This document shows positions 33,175-41,775 of a stretch of 64,000 bases of DNA, piece by piece. The position numbers were made by a program, and so were the translations under genes. The DNA lies in the NCBI RefSeq assembly GCF_022835695.1, contig NZ_BQUV01000001.1, forward strand, positions 1,092,263 to 1,156,262, written 5' to 3'. The stretch comes from Bradyrhizobium sp. Ce-3 (GTDB taxonomy: Bacteria; Pseudomonadota; Alphaproteobacteria; Rhizobiales; Xanthobacteraceae). The stretch's first letter is position 1; the number at the start of each line of letters is the position of its first letter. Below the pieces are notes generated by a model that was not told where the DNA came from, made no database searches, and worked only from the letters and a program-made list of their open reading frames with translations.

Positions 33175-34755
33175 ATGTCCGACGCGCCGAAGCTGAGCAA
33201 CCTTGCCGACATGGTGCGCGACCGCGCCAACAGCCGCGGCGACGCGCTGGCCTATGAGTTCGAGGGGCGGCAAACCAGTTTCGCCGAATTCGACACCAAC
33301 ACCAACCGTGTCGCCAACGCGCTGGTCGCGATGGGCATCAGGAAAGGCGAGCGCATCGCCTATCTCGGCAAGAACAGCGACTTCTATTTCGAATTGCTGA
33401 TGGGGGCGATGAAGGCCGGCGTGGTGATGGCGCCGGTGAACTGGCGCCTCGCAGGCCCCGAGGTCGCCTTCATCGTCGACGATTGCAAAGCCCCCATTCT
33501 GTTCGTCGGTCCTGAGTTCATCACGCAGGCGCGCAACATCAGCGACAAGCTGCCCAGCGTCCGCAGCATCATCACGACCGAGGGCGGCGCGCCGGAATGG
33601 CCCGACTATCTGGCGTGGCGCGACGCGCAGAGCGGCGACGACCCGCGCGTTGCGATCGAGCCGAAGGACATCGCGATCCAGCTCTACACCTCGGGCACCA
33701 CGGGCAAGCCTAAAGGCGCGATGCTGTCGCACGCCAACTTCCTCAATCTGGTGCAGAGCGGCAACGAGGCCGAGAAGCCGGAATGGAACCGGTGGACCAC
33801 CGACGACGTCTCGCTGGTCGCGATGCCGATCTTCCACATCGGTGGCTCCGGCTGGGGCGTGATGGGGCTCTATCACGGCGCCCGCGGCGTGATCGCCCGC
33901 GAGTTCGACCCGACCAAGGTGCTCGACTTCTTCGAGCAGTCCGGCATCACCAAATTGTTCATGGTGCCGGCCGCGATGCAGTTCGTGGTGCGGCAGCCGC
34001 GCGCGCGGCAGGTCGATTTTTCCCGCCTGAAATACATGCTGTACGGCGCCTCGCCGATCCCGGCGGCGCTGCTCAAAGAGTGCATCGAGGTCTTCAAATG
34101 CGGCTTCGTGCAGATGTACGGCATGACCGAGACGACAGGCACCATCGTCGCGCTGCCGCCGGAGGATCACATCGAAGGGCTCGACCGGATGCGCTCGGCC
34201 GGCAAGGCGCTGCCCGGCATCGAGCTCGCGATCCTCGATCCGGACGGCAAGCCGCTGCCGCCGGGCGAAGTCGGCGAGATCGCCACCCGCTCCGGCTCCA
34301 ACATGGCCGGCTACTGGAATCTACCGGAGGCCACCGCCCGCACCATCGATAGCGACGGCTGGCTGCGCACCGGCGATGCCGGCTACATGGATAAAGACGG
34401 TTATCTCTACATCCACGACCGCATCAAGGACATGATCATCTCCGGCGGCGAGAACATCTATCCGGCCGAAGTCGAGAGCGCGCTGTGCGATCACCCTGAT
34501 GTCGCCGAAGCCGCCGTGATCGGCATCCCCGACGACAAATGGGGCGAGGCGGTGAAGGCCGTGGTGGTGATGAAGCCGGGCAAGAGCGCGACCGCGACCG
34601 ACATCATCAACTTCACCCGCGAGCGGATCGCCGGCTACAAGACGCCGAAATCGGTCGACTTCATCCCGGCGCTGCCGCGCAACCCGTCGGGCAAGATTCT
34701 GCGGCGGAGCTTGCGTGAGCCGTACTGGGCGGGGAAAGATCGGCAGGTGAATTAA
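33175..34755 (+). CDS. Acyl-CoA ligase, fatty-acyl-CoA synthetase (FadD)-like
   Basis: A 526-residue ANL-superfamily ligase. The P-loop QLYTSGTTGKPKGAML lies near residue 170, QMYGMTETTGT near 312, the hinge DRIKDMIISGGENIYPAE near 415 and the catalytic Lys in NPSGKILRRSLREPYW near 512. ATG at 33175 follows a purine-rich GGGGGAAAC. It probably activates a medium or long chain or aryl-substituted acid; a LvaE-like role for the nearby 4-hydroxyacyl-CoA module is possible but unproven. Paired repeats flank the gene on both sides. Confidence 0.93.
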   Translation: MSDAPKLSNLADMVRDRANSRGDALAYEFEGRQTSFAEFDTNTNRVANALVAMGIRKGERIAYLGKNSDFYFELLMGAMKAGVVMAPVNWRLAGPEVAFIVDDCKAPILFVGPEFITQARNISDKLPSVRSIITTEGGAPEWPDYLAWRDAQSGDDPRVAIEPKDIAIQLYTSGTTGKPKGAMLSHANFLNLVQSGNEAEKPEWNRWTTDDVSLVAMPIFHIGGSGWGVMGLYHGARGVIAREFDPTKVLDFFEQSGITKLFMVPAAMQFVVRQPRARQVDFSRLKYMLYGASPIPAALLKECIEVFKCGFVQMYGMTETTGTIVALPPEDHIEGLDRMRSAGKALPGIELAILDPDGKPLPPGEVGEIATRSGSNMAGYWNLPEATARTIDSDGWLRTGDAGYMDKDGYLYIHDRIKDMIISGGENIYPAEVESALCDHPDVAEAAVIGIPDDKWGEAVKAVVVMKPGKSATATDIINFTRERIAGYKTPKSVDFIPALPRNPSGKILRRSLREPYWAGKDRQVN

Positions 34756-34763
34756 CCTGCCCC

Positions 34764-34885
34764 GTCGTCCCGGCGAAGGCCGGGACCCATTACCACCGTT
34801 GTTGGTGGTGGTAAGACCCTGGGGCCACAGCCCGCTCAACCGACAACCGACCGTGGTTATGGGTCCCGGCCTTCGCCGGGACGAC
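34764..34885. repeat. Paired palindromic repeat (GTCGTCCCGGC family)
   Basis: GTCGTCCCGGCGAAGGCCGG on the left and the inverted CCGGCCTTCGCCGGGACGAC on the right frame a 122-base unit with inner GGGACCCAT/ATGGGTCCC arms. It lies between the convergent CoA-ligase and GFA genes. Confidence 0.88.
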
Positions 34886-34905
34886 GATGGAGAGCGTGGT
34901 TCGCA

Positions 34906-35379
34906 TCACGCCTCCTTCGTCCTCTCCCGCATCGTGCGCCAGCGCAGCTGCGCCTCCTCCGGCCAGACCTCTCGCCGATCGTAATACTCGGCAAACACGT
35001 TCGCGCCTGGCGGGAACGTCACCCAGGGCTGCTTCGACGACGTGAAGATGTGGACATCCGGCGGGCACTGGCCCGGATCGTCCAGCGTGCCGACGCGGAC
35101 GAAGCGGACCGCCGGTCCCGAGCCCGGATAATTGCTCCACACCGCGACCTTGCAGCGCGGGCAACGCGCGATCTTTTGGCCCTTGCCGCTCGCCGACGGC
35201 GTGTCGACGATCTCCGGCTCGGCCGCGACGTGTTCGACCCGCTCGGCCTCGTACATCGCGTTCAGCGCGTGCACGGTGCCGGTCTCGCGCTGGCACCAGG
35301 TGCAGTGGCAGGCATGCACGATCAACGGCCTGCCGTTGAGGCGGTAGCGGACGTTTCTGCAGGTGCATCCACCCTCCAT
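34906..35379 (-). CDS. GFA/CENP-V-family zinc protein
   Basis: A 157-residue protein of the glutathione-dependent formaldehyde-activating (GFA) family. Zinc ligands are recognisable as Cys5 and Cys7 (GGCTC), Cys24/26/29 (ACHCTWC) and CPRC near residue 93. Most family members have no proven activity; glutathione adduct chemistry is the usual suggestion. ATG at 35379 gives a standard-length protein; the frame extends upstream into the acyl-CoA dehydrogenase gene but is not credible there. It is 26 bases downstream of that dehydrogenase on the same strand. Confidence 0.87.
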   Translation of the reverse strand: MEGGCTCRNVRYRLNGRPLIVHACHCTWCQRETGTVHALNAMYEAERVEHVAAEPEIVDTPSASGKGQKIARCPRCKVAVWSNYPGSGPAVRFVRVGTLDDPGQCPPDVHIFTSSKQPWVTFPPGANVFAEYYDRREVWPEEAQLRWRTMRERTKEA

Positions 35380-35405
35380 GTCGTACCGCCTCCTCTGTTT
35401 GGGTC

Positions 35406-36689
35406 TCAGTGCTTGCCGGCTCCCATGTAGCCGAACAGGAAGCCCGCCACCTTGCGCTTCTGGATTTCCTCGCTGCCTTCGGTGATGCGATAGCGGCGAT
35501 GATGGCGGTAGATGTGCTCGAACGGCTTGTGGCGCGAATAGCCCATGCCGCCATGCACCTGCATCGCGCGGTCGGCGGCCTCGCAACACAGCCGGTTTGC
35601 CCAGAAGTTGCACATCGAAACCCGATCCGACAGCGTGTGCTCGACCTGTGCCTGGGTGAGTTGGTCCATCTCCCAGGCGGTCTTGCGGATCAGCAGCCGC
35701 AGCATCTCGGCCTGGGTCGCGAGCTCGACCAGCGGCCACTGGATCGCCTGGTTCTCGGCCAGCGCCTTGCCGAACGGCTTGCGCTCGCGAGCATACTTCA
35801 CGCTCTCGTTGATGCAGTAGACTGCGGCTCCCAGCGAACTCGCCGCCTGCCGGATGCGGTTCTCATGGACAAAACATTGCGCCAGCGACAGGCCGCGGCC
35901 GACCTCGCCGAACTGCGCATCCTCGGGCACGAACACGTCGGTGAAGCTGACGCGCGGATGATCGGTCGGCATGTTGAAGGTCCACATATACTCCTCGACC
36001 TTCACGCCCGGCGACTTCGCAGGCACCAGGAAGCAGCTGATGCCGCGCGCATCCCCGTCATTGCCGGAGGTGCGGGCAAACAGCGCGCAGTGGGTCGCGA
36101 CATGCATGCCGGTCGTCCACATCTTCTCGCCGTTGATGATCCAGCCCTTGACGTTGTCGCGCGTGGCCGGCACCGCCTTGGTTTCCATGTGCGTGGCGTC
36201 GGAGCCATGCTCGGGCTCAGTCAGGCCGAACGTGATGCGGTAGGTGCCCGTGATCGAGCCGTCGATCATCGCCTTCTGCTCGTCGGTTCCGTAACGATCG
36301 AGCATGGTCACGAGCGGGAGATTGCCGACGATCGAATGCTCGTTCTGCAGGTCGTTGTGCAGACCGAGCCCCTTCGAGGCAAAATGCTCGCGGATCACGG
36401 CCATCCAGAGATTGGAGCCGTCCTTGCCGCCGTAACGCTTCGGGATCGCGAAACGCAGATGGCCGGCGGCGTCGGCGAGATTCTTGACCTTGCGCAGCAG
36501 CAGTTCCCATTCACGGCGCGGCAGGCCGCCCTTGTCGAAATCGGTGCGCGCCCATTCGCGCCGGTGATCGAAGAAGCGGATGTTGTCGTCAGCTTCTTCC
36601 AGCGGCTTGATCTCGCGTTCGATGAACTGGTCGAGCTCGGCGAGATAAGCGGTCAGGTCAGCCGGCAGATTGAAATCCAAGGCGGTCAC
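35406..36689 (-). CDS. Acyl-CoA dehydrogenase
   Basis: A 427-residue flavoprotein. FAD and substrate motifs include ITFGLTEPEHGSDATHM near residue 150, GEKMWTTGM near 188, and the C-terminal MQVHGGMGYSRHKPFEHIYR. RYRITEGSEEIQKRKVA follows, with Glu at the classic catalytic position. The N-terminus (ALDFNLPADLTAYLAELDQF) is longer than in short-chain enzymes, as in the 420-residue soil subfamilies. The start is GTG at 36689. It is divergent from a crotonase gene at 36901, fitting sequential dehydrogenation and hydration. It is distinct from the ACAD10/11-like protein at 41776. Confidence 0.93.
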   Translation of the reverse strand: MTALDFNLPADLTAYLAELDQFIEREIKPLEEADDNIRFFDHRREWARTDFDKGGLPRREWELLLRKVKNLADAAGHLRFAIPKRYGGKDGSNLWMAVIREHFASKGLGLHNDLQNEHSIVGNLPLVTMLDRYGTDEQKAMIDGSITGTYRITFGLTEPEHGSDATHMETKAVPATRDNVKGWIINGEKMWTTGMHVATHCALFARTSGNDGDARGISCFLVPAKSPGVKVEEYMWTFNMPTDHPRVSFTDVFVPEDAQFGEVGRGLSLAQCFVHENRIRQAASSLGAAVYCINESVKYARERKPFGKALAENQAIQWPLVELATQAEMLRLLIRKTAWEMDQLTQAQVEHTLSDRVSMCNFWANRLCCEAADRAMQVHGGMGYSRHKPFEHIYRHHRRYRITEGSEEIQKRKVAGFLFGYMGAGKH

Positions 36690-36900
36690 TCCCGAAGAAC
36701 TTGTTGTTTCTGGTTTTGCGTTTAGGCGCTATCGCAGATGCCCATTCGAACCGATTAAGGTGAGAAGCGCGCCGCCAAGTCAAGCAGGCGGGTGAGGCTT
36801 GCGCGCGCGGTCGCGTTGCGTAATTGGATGGCACGGAACGGCGCGCAGGCGCTAGGATATCGGCAATATTCTTCGCCGCAGAAAATCGACGGGAGCAAAC

Positions 36901-37680
36901 ATGGATCTGAAATTCTCCAAGGTGACGCGCAAGGGTCCCATCACCATCGTGACGCTGTCGCGGCCCGAGGTTTACAACGCGTTGCACATCGACGCGCATT
37001 TCGAGCTCAACAAGGTGTTCGACGACTTCTCCGCCGATCCCGAGCAGTGGGTCGCGATCGTCACCGGCGCCGGCGACAAGGCGTTCTGCGCCGGCAACGA
37101 CCTGAAATGGCAGGCCGCGGGCGGCAAGCGCGGCTGGGACAAGGGCGGCTTCGGCGGCCTGACCACCCGCTTCGACTGCGACAAGCCGATTATCGCCGCC
37201 GTCAACGGCGTCGCTATGGGTGGTGGCTTCGAGGTTGCGCTGGCCTGCGACCTGATCATTGCGGCGGAGAATGCGACCTTCGCCCTGCCCGAGCCGCGCG
37301 TCGGTCTCGCGGCGCTTGCCGGCGGCTTGCAGCGGCTGCCGCGCCAGATCGGCCTGAAGCGCGCCATGGGCATGATCCTGACCGCGCGCCACGTCAGCGC
37401 CAAGGAAGGCCTCGAGCTCGGCTTCGTCAACGAGGTGGTGCCGCAGGGTGAGGCCTTGGCCGCCGCCGAGCGCTGGGCCGAGACCATCACCAAGAACTCG
37501 CCGATGTCGATCCGCGCCTCCAAGCAGGCGATCCAGAAGGGCCTCGAAGTCTCGCTCGAGCAGGCCATGACCGAGCAGCGCGAATATCCGGCCGTGAAGG
37601 CGATGGCCGCCTCGCAGGATTACATCGAGGGCCCGAAGGCATTTTCGGAGAAGCGCCCGCCGAAGTGGCTGGGGCGGTAA
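36901..37680 (+). CDS. Enoyl-CoA hydratase/crotonase-family protein
   Basis: A 259-residue crotonase. AFCAGNDLKWQA near residue 63 and AAVNGVAMGGGFEVALACDL near 100 form the oxyanion hole, and ALPEPRVGLAALAGG near 130 carries a Glu at one usual catalytic site. The tail FSEKRPPKWLGR is typical of hydratases. It resembles carnitinyl-CoA dehydratase-type members, but substrate cannot be decided. GGGAGCAAAC precedes the start. The gene is divergent from acyl-CoA dehydrogenase and followed by a paired repeat. Confidence 0.9.
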   Translation: MDLKFSKVTRKGPITIVTLSRPEVYNALHIDAHFELNKVFDDFSADPEQWVAIVTGAGDKAFCAGNDLKWQAAGGKRGWDKGGFGGLTTRFDCDKPIIAAVNGVAMGGGFEVALACDLIIAAENATFALPEPRVGLAALAGGLQRLPRQIGLKRAMGMILTARHVSAKEGLELGFVNEVVPQGEALAAAERWAETITKNSPMSIRASKQAIQKGLEVSLEQAMTEQREYPAVKAMAASQDYIEGPKAFSEKRPPKWLGR

Positions 37681-37695
37681 CCGCTCTCTCCACTG

Positions 37696-37816
37696 GTCGT
37701 CCCGGCGAAGGCCGGGACCCATACTCCGCAGCCGGTGTTGTGAACGGGATCGTCGTTCCGGCAGTGCGTTACAACCAATATTTGTGGTTATGGGTCCCGG
37801 CCTTCGCCGGGACGAC
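37696..37816. repeat. Paired palindromic repeat (GTCGTCCCGGC family)
   Basis: A 121-base unit framed by GTCGTCCCGGCGAAGGCCGG and its inverted copy, with inner GGGACCCATA and TATGGGTCCC-like arms. It lies between the 3' ends of convergent genes. Confidence 0.87.
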
Positions 37817-37842
37817 GCCGGATGTATTGCGCTCCACCCTCC

Positions 37843-38214
37843 CTACTTTCCGAGCTCCCTCTTGTACGCCGCGTAGTTCGGCTGGTCGACGGCGAGCTTG
37901 TCCATCGTGGTCTGCCAGAGATGCTCCGGCAGCCCCGGCGTTGTCAGATCGACCTCGCCGCCTGCGATCTTCGCCGACAGTGCGCGGTTCAGCTCCATCA
38001 GCGAGCCATCCGCGCCGAGCAGCGCCTTCAACCGCGCGGCCTCGGTCGCATCGCCGGCCTCGGCCAGCGCGAGCTGCCGCGTCACCAGATCGAGCGCGTT
38101 GATGCCGACGCGCAGCTTGAAGCTGTTGTGCCCCTTGATCGCCGGCGCGATCTCGTTGCGCAGGAAATCGGCGACGGCCTTGATCAGTTCGGTGGGTGTC
38201 GGTTCGTCCTGCAT
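37843..38214 (-). CDS. DUF6285 protein, LvaB-like partner of the adjacent kinase
   Basis: A 123-residue protein of the DUF6285 type: PTELIKAVADFLRNEIAPAI, then a helical middle with RVGINALDLVTRQLAL and a C-terminal LWQTTMDKLAVDQPNYAAYK. In the P. putida levulinate pathway a small protein of this kind (LvaB) is needed for activity of the kinase LvaA. Here the start ATG at 38214 lies two bases after the stop of the kinase gene, so they form one translational unit. The upstream frame runs antisense within the kinase gene and is ignored. The activation role is inference from that system. Confidence 0.82.
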   Translation of the reverse strand: MQDEPTPTELIKAVADFLRNEIAPAIKGHNSFKLRVGINALDLVTRQLALAEAGDATEAARLKALLGADGSLMELNRALSAKIAGGEVDLTTPGLPEHLWQTTMDKLAVDQPNYAAYKRELGK

Positions 38215-38216
38215 GG

Positions 38217-39203
38217 TTATTTCCCTCGCGGAGCGAGCAGCCGCAACAGATCGATCTCGGTCTCCGACGCCCGGCGCCCGATCATCGCGCGCTCCATCGA
38301 GTGATCGGGGCCCAGGCGGAAGCGCTGCATCATGCCGCAGCACATCACGCCCCAGCGCAATGTGCCCATCACTTCCCAGAACTTCACGCGATCGGGCTCA
38401 GCCTTGCGGCCGGCTTCCTCGTATCCTGCGAACAGATCTTCGCGGGTGCCGAAGCCGCCGACCGGCTTGTCGATCTCGCCGAAGCGCCAGGAATTGACGC
38501 AGATCCAGCCGAGATCCTCCATCGGATCACCGAAATGCGCAAGCTCCCAGTCGAGCACTGCGCGCACCCCGTCGGGGCCGATGATCAGATTGCCGTGGCG
38601 GAAGTCGCCATGCACCAGCGTGACCTCGGACGGCGGACCGGGATCGTGATCGCGTAGCCAGCGCAGCGCCAGCTCGAACACCGGCCGCGGCCAGTCGAAG
38701 CTGTGATACTCGCGGGAGAGATCCTCGATCTCCTTGGTTGCCGTCAGGCTGCGCAGCTTCGGCAGCTTGGCCTGCGGCAGGCTGTGGATGCCGGCGATGA
38801 CGCGGCCGAGCTGGCGCGCCAGCAACGGTCGCGCACCGGCATATTCCTCGTCGCGCAAAATTTTCCGCGCGATGGTCTCGCCCTCGACCCGCGCCATGAT
38901 GAAGCCGCGGCCAAGGCCGTCCTCCGGCGCCAGCACGTGCATCACCTTCGGCGACGGCAGGCCCGCATCATGCGCGAGTTGCATCAGCGTGGCCTCGGCA
39001 TCGAGCCCGGCGGCGCGGCCGGGCGCGGCACCATAGCCCGGCGGCGCACGGCGCAGGATCGCGCCGATCGTGCCGTCCGGGTGCACGATGTCGAACGTCC
39101 AGGTCTCCTGGCTGGCGCCGCCGGACAATTTTGCCGCACCGGTGACACCGGTGGCACCGGGATGAAACGCGGCGACGCAGCGGTTGAGTTCGGTCTCGAT
39201 CAT
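38217..39203 (-). CDS. Aminoglycoside-phosphotransferase-fold kinase, LvaA/ACAD10-11 kinase-domain-like
   Basis: A 328-residue kinase-fold protein. The catalytic loop HGDFRHGN is at residues 198-205 and the Mg-binding AVLDWELAHFGDP follows at 215-227. Near the N-terminus LSGGASQETWTFDI is the nucleotide loop, and RRAPPGY holds a candidate ATP-binding region. This subgroup phosphorylates the 4-hydroxyl of hydroxyacyl-CoAs in LvaA and in mammalian ACAD10/11, rather than antibiotics. It starts at the ATG at 39203, overlapping the crotonase stop (ATGA, 39200-39203), and is followed by the DUF6285 gene. Antibiotic resistance is a poor alternative given this context. Confidence 0.85.
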   Translation of the reverse strand: MIETELNRCVAAFHPGATGVTGAAKLSGGASQETWTFDIVHPDGTIGAILRRAPPGYGAAPGRAAGLDAEATLMQLAHDAGLPSPKVMHVLAPEDGLGRGFIMARVEGETIARKILRDEEYAGARPLLARQLGRVIAGIHSLPQAKLPKLRSLTATKEIEDLSREYHSFDWPRPVFELALRWLRDHDPGPPSEVTLVHGDFRHGNLIIGPDGVRAVLDWELAHFGDPMEDLGWICVNSWRFGEIDKPVGGFGTREDLFAGYEEAGRKAEPDRVKFWEVMGTLRWGVMCCGMMQRFRLGPDHSMERAMIGRRASETEIDLLRLLAPRGK

Positions 39204-39994
39204 TTGCCTTTGAACTTCGCCGGTCGCTTTTCGAGAAACGCCGTGACGCCTTCCTTGAAATCCTCCGCGCGGCCCGCGATCCGCTGCGACTCGAATTCCA
39301 GATTGAGCTGATCCTCGAGGGTATTTTCCGGGCTGTCCCAATACAGCTTGCGGATCAGCGACAGCGCGACTGTCGGGCCGTTGGCGAGATCGTGCGCCAT
39401 CTTCATCGTCTCTTCCATCAGCGCGGCGTCGTCATAGACGCGGTTGACGAGGCCCCATTCAAGCCCCTTCTCGGCCGGCAGCCGCTCGCCGAGCAGCGAC
39501 AGCTCGACCGAGCGCGCCTTGCCGATCAGCCGCGGCAACAGCCAGGTCGAGCCGCAATCCGGCACCAGGCCGATGCGGCGGAACGCCTGCAGGAAATAGG
39601 ACGAGCGCGCGCACAGGATGAGGTCGCCCATCAATGCAAAGCTCATCCCGGCGCCGGCGGCCGGACCGTTGACCGCCGTCACGATCGGACAGTGTAGCTT
39701 ACGCAATCGGCGCAGGAACGGATGGAACGCGGTCTCCAGCGCCGCGCCGGCATTGCTCCTGCCGGGCTTCTGCTGCTGGTTGCGGCCCTGCAGATTGGCG
39801 CCGGTGCAGAAGGCCCTGCCCGCGCCCGTGATCACCAGGCAGCGCACCTCGTCGCGCTTGTCGTCGATCGCATCGAGCGCCTCTGCAAGGCCGCCCAGCA
39901 TGTCGATCGAAACCGCGTTCATGACTTCCTGATGGTCGAGCTTGAGGATCGCGACCGATCCGTCGAAGTCGAGCGTGACGTGCTTGAACTGCAT
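39200..39994 (-). CDS. Enoyl-CoA hydratase/crotonase-family protein
   Basis: A 264-residue crotonase. AFCTGANLQGRNQQQKPG near residue 63 and AVNGPAAGAGMSFALMGDL near 109 form the oxyanion hole. The FLQAFRRIGLVPDCGSTWLL block lacks the usual pair of catalytic Glu residues, as in 2-(1,2-epoxy-1,2-dihydrophenyl)acetyl-CoA isomerase-type (PaaG-like) and some isomerase members. ATG at 39994 gives MQFKHVTLDF. It is the first gene of the three-gene unit crotonase, kinase, DUF6285, and divergent from an SDR across a palindrome-rich spacer. Confidence 0.9.
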   Translation of the reverse strand: MQFKHVTLDFDGSVAILKLDHQEVMNAVSIDMLGGLAEALDAIDDKRDEVRCLVITGAGRAFCTGANLQGRNQQQKPGRSNAGAALETAFHPFLRRLRKLHCPIVTAVNGPAAGAGMSFALMGDLILCARSSYFLQAFRRIGLVPDCGSTWLLPRLIGKARSVELSLLGERLPAEKGLEWGLVNRVYDDAALMEETMKMAHDLANGPTVALSLIRKLYWDSPENTLEDQLNLEFESQRIAGRAEDFKEGVTAFLEKRPAKFKGK

Positions 39995-40033
39995 GGTTTC
40001 CTCTTTACGTTGCCTCGGCGGTTGGTACCGCGG

Positions 40034-40053
40034 TAGGTCGATGCGTCGACCTA
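40034..40053. promoter_or_regulatory. Candidate operator upstream of the crotonase-kinase-DUF6285 unit
   Basis: TAGGTCGA and TCGACCTA are perfect 8-base arms around TGCG, in the 163-base divergent spacer. The architecture resembles TetR-family operators. It could control both the minus-strand unit and the SDR gene. Confidence 0.5.
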
Positions 40054-40082
40054 TGTTTGGACCCATATTTGATTTTTGTGCC

Positions 40083-40110
40083 GGGCTTGTCCATGGTCGA
40101 CGACAAGCCC
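40083..40110. promoter_or_regulatory. Second inverted repeat in the same divergent spacer
   Basis: GGGCTTGTC and GACAAGCCC, 9-base perfect arms with a 10-base spacer, lie 48 bases before the SDR start. This may be a second operator or a 5' leader hairpin of the SDR transcript. Confidence 0.4.
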
Positions 40111-40157
40111 ATCCGTGAACGCGTGATTAGCGCGCACCAAACCAAATGGAAACCCCA

Positions 40158-40940
40158 ATGAGTGGCATCTTCGATCTCACCGGCCGCGTCGCTGTCATCA
40201 CCGGCGGCAATGGCGGCATCGGGCTCGGCATCGCGCAGGCGTTGAACGCCGCCGGCTGCAACGTCGCGATCTGGGGCCGCAACGCGGAAAAAAACGCCAA
40301 CGCCGCCGCCTCGATGAAGGCCGGCCCAGGCAAGGTCGCGACCCAGTTCTGCGACGTCAGCGATCCCGGCTCGGTCAAGACCGCGATGAAGGCGACGCTC
40401 GACACCTTCGGCCGCGTCGACGGCTGCTTCGCCAATGCCGGCATCGGCGGCGGCGGACGCCGCTCCTTCATCGACCGCACCGAGGAGGAATGGCGCAAGA
40501 TGTTCGCGACCAATCTCGACGGCGTCTTCCACGTATTCCAGGCTGCGGCACGCCACATGACCGAGCGCGCCGAGGCTGGCGACAAGTTCGGCCGCTTGGT
40601 TGCGACCTCGAGCCTCGCCTCGCTGTTCGGCACCGCGCGCAACGAGCACTATGCCGGTACCAAGGCCGCACTGAATGCGCTGTGCCGCGCGCTCGGCGTC
40701 GAGCTCGCCCGCCACGGCGTCACCGCGAATGCGATCCTGCCCGGCTGGATCAAGAGCGACATGACCGCCGGCATCATGGCCAACGACAAGTTCGTCGCCA
40801 ACGTGATACCGCGCATCCCGGTGCGCCGCTTCGGCGAGCCGAGCGATTTCGGCGGCATCGCGGTGTACTTGATGAGCCAGGCGTCGTCGTATCATACGGC
40901 GGATTGCTTCGTGATTGACGGCGGGTACACAGCGTTCTGA
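40158..40940 (+). CDS. Short-chain dehydrogenase, LvaD-like candidate
   Basis: A 260-residue classical SDR: TGGNGGIGLGIA near residue 16 for NAD(P), NAGIGGGG near 94, active-site Ser in ATSSLASLF and YAGTK near residue 168, with the C-terminal VIDGGYTAF. It is divergent from the crotonase-kinase-DUF6285 unit. In the lva pathway an SDR (LvaD) reduces the 4-oxoacyl-CoA to the 4-hydroxyacyl-CoA that the kinase uses, and this gene is the natural candidate. ATG at 40146 would add METP; 40158 is slightly better placed. Confidence 0.9.
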   Translation: MSGIFDLTGRVAVITGGNGGIGLGIAQALNAAGCNVAIWGRNAEKNANAAASMKAGPGKVATQFCDVSDPGSVKTAMKATLDTFGRVDGCFANAGIGGGGRRSFIDRTEEEWRKMFATNLDGVFHVFQAAARHMTERAEAGDKFGRLVATSSLASLFGTARNEHYAGTKAALNALCRALGVELARHGVTANAILPGWIKSDMTAGIMANDKFVANVIPRIPVRRFGEPSDFGGIAVYLMSQASSYHTADCFVIDGGYTAF

Positions 40941-40963
40941 GGATTCACGGCCGCAACACCGGT

Positions 40964-41085
40964 GTCGTCCCCGCGAAAGCCGGGACCCATAACCACAGGG
41001 TTGAGTTGTTAAAGAAGGCTGTGGCCCCAGCATCGCGCAACGATAACCATTTGGGGTAATGGGTCCCGGCCTTCGCCGGGACGAC
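40964..41085. repeat. Paired palindromic repeat (GTCGTCCCGGC family)
   Basis: GTCGTCCCCGCGAAAGCCGG on the left and the inverted CCGGCCTTCGCCGGGACGAC on the right, with inner GGGACCCATAACC arms, frame a 122-base unit between the SDR and VOC genes. Confidence 0.87.
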
Positions 41086-41222
41086 AGCGAGTGTGTTGCG
41101 CGGTCTGTGAGTCATACATCCACGCGACGCTGCGTCGCTTTCGCCGCGACAAAACTGCTGCTAGCGTTCGCGCCGCGAGGGGCGCACAAAGCGGCTTTCA
41201 GCAAGCAGGGAGGATATTTCAG

Positions 41223-41600
41223 ATGTTTTCGCACGTGATGGTTGGCACCAACGATCTGGACAAGGCCAAGGCGTTCTATGATGCGCTGCTCGGCACGCTC
41301 GATGTCCGGCCGGCGCGGGTCGACGGTCACCGCATTATGTACCTGACCAAGGCCGGCATTTTCATGGTTTCCAAGCCGATCAACGGCGAGCCGGCGACCC
41401 ACGCCAATGGCGGCACGATCGGCTTTGCCTGCTCTTCGCCGGAGCAAGTCCATGCCTGGCACGCGGCCGGCGTCGCCAATGGCGGCAAGCCCTGCGAGGA
41501 CCCGCCAGGCGTGCGCGAAGGCAACGGCATCAGGCTCTATCTCGCCTATCTGCGTGACCTCGACGGCAACAAGATCTGCGCAATGCACCGAATGAGCTAA
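41223..41600 (+). CDS. Glyoxalase/bleomycin-resistance-type (VOC) protein
   Basis: A 125-residue single VOC module. MFSHVMVGTNDLDKAKAFYD opens the first beta-alpha-beta-beta-beta unit and YLAYLRDLDGNKICAMHRM closes the second. The first metal-ligand position (His4) is present, while the final Glu of many VOC enzymes is replaced by Cys in KICAMH. Function is unknown; its place beside the acyl-CoA dehydrogenase hints at an accessory isomerase or epimerase, such as methylmalonyl-CoA epimerase-like chemistry, but this is speculative. The ATG at 41223 follows AGGGAGGATATTTCAG. Confidence 0.83.
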   Translation: MFSHVMVGTNDLDKAKAFYDALLGTLDVRPARVDGHRIMYLTKAGIFMVSKPINGEPATHANGGTIGFACSSPEQVHAWHAAGVANGGKPCEDPPGVREGNGIRLYLAYLRDLDGNKICAMHRMS

Positions 41601-41775
41601 CCGGCGACCGCCGGGACTCTTTAATGCTGTATGCGGCGGCGTTCAAACAACGTTTGAAACGCCGCCGCCAAATTCCGCGATGCGGCAGGGATATCAGGAA
41701 AATCGGTGCTCGCACTTGGCGGCGCCCGCGTCTATTGTCCGCCGCGAAACGCGCCTTCGCGAGGGAGAAAAGACA

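Noticed and set aside
38217-39203. APH-fold gene as an aminoglycoside-resistance determinant
   Set aside because: The neighbours are acyl-CoA enzymes and a DUF6285 gene, and the motifs match the ACAD10/11 and LvaA kinase group better.
37696-41085. Repeated palindromes considered as a CRISPR array
   Set aside because: The units are about 120 bases, internally inverted, kilobases apart and separated by genes, without regular spacers or cas genes.
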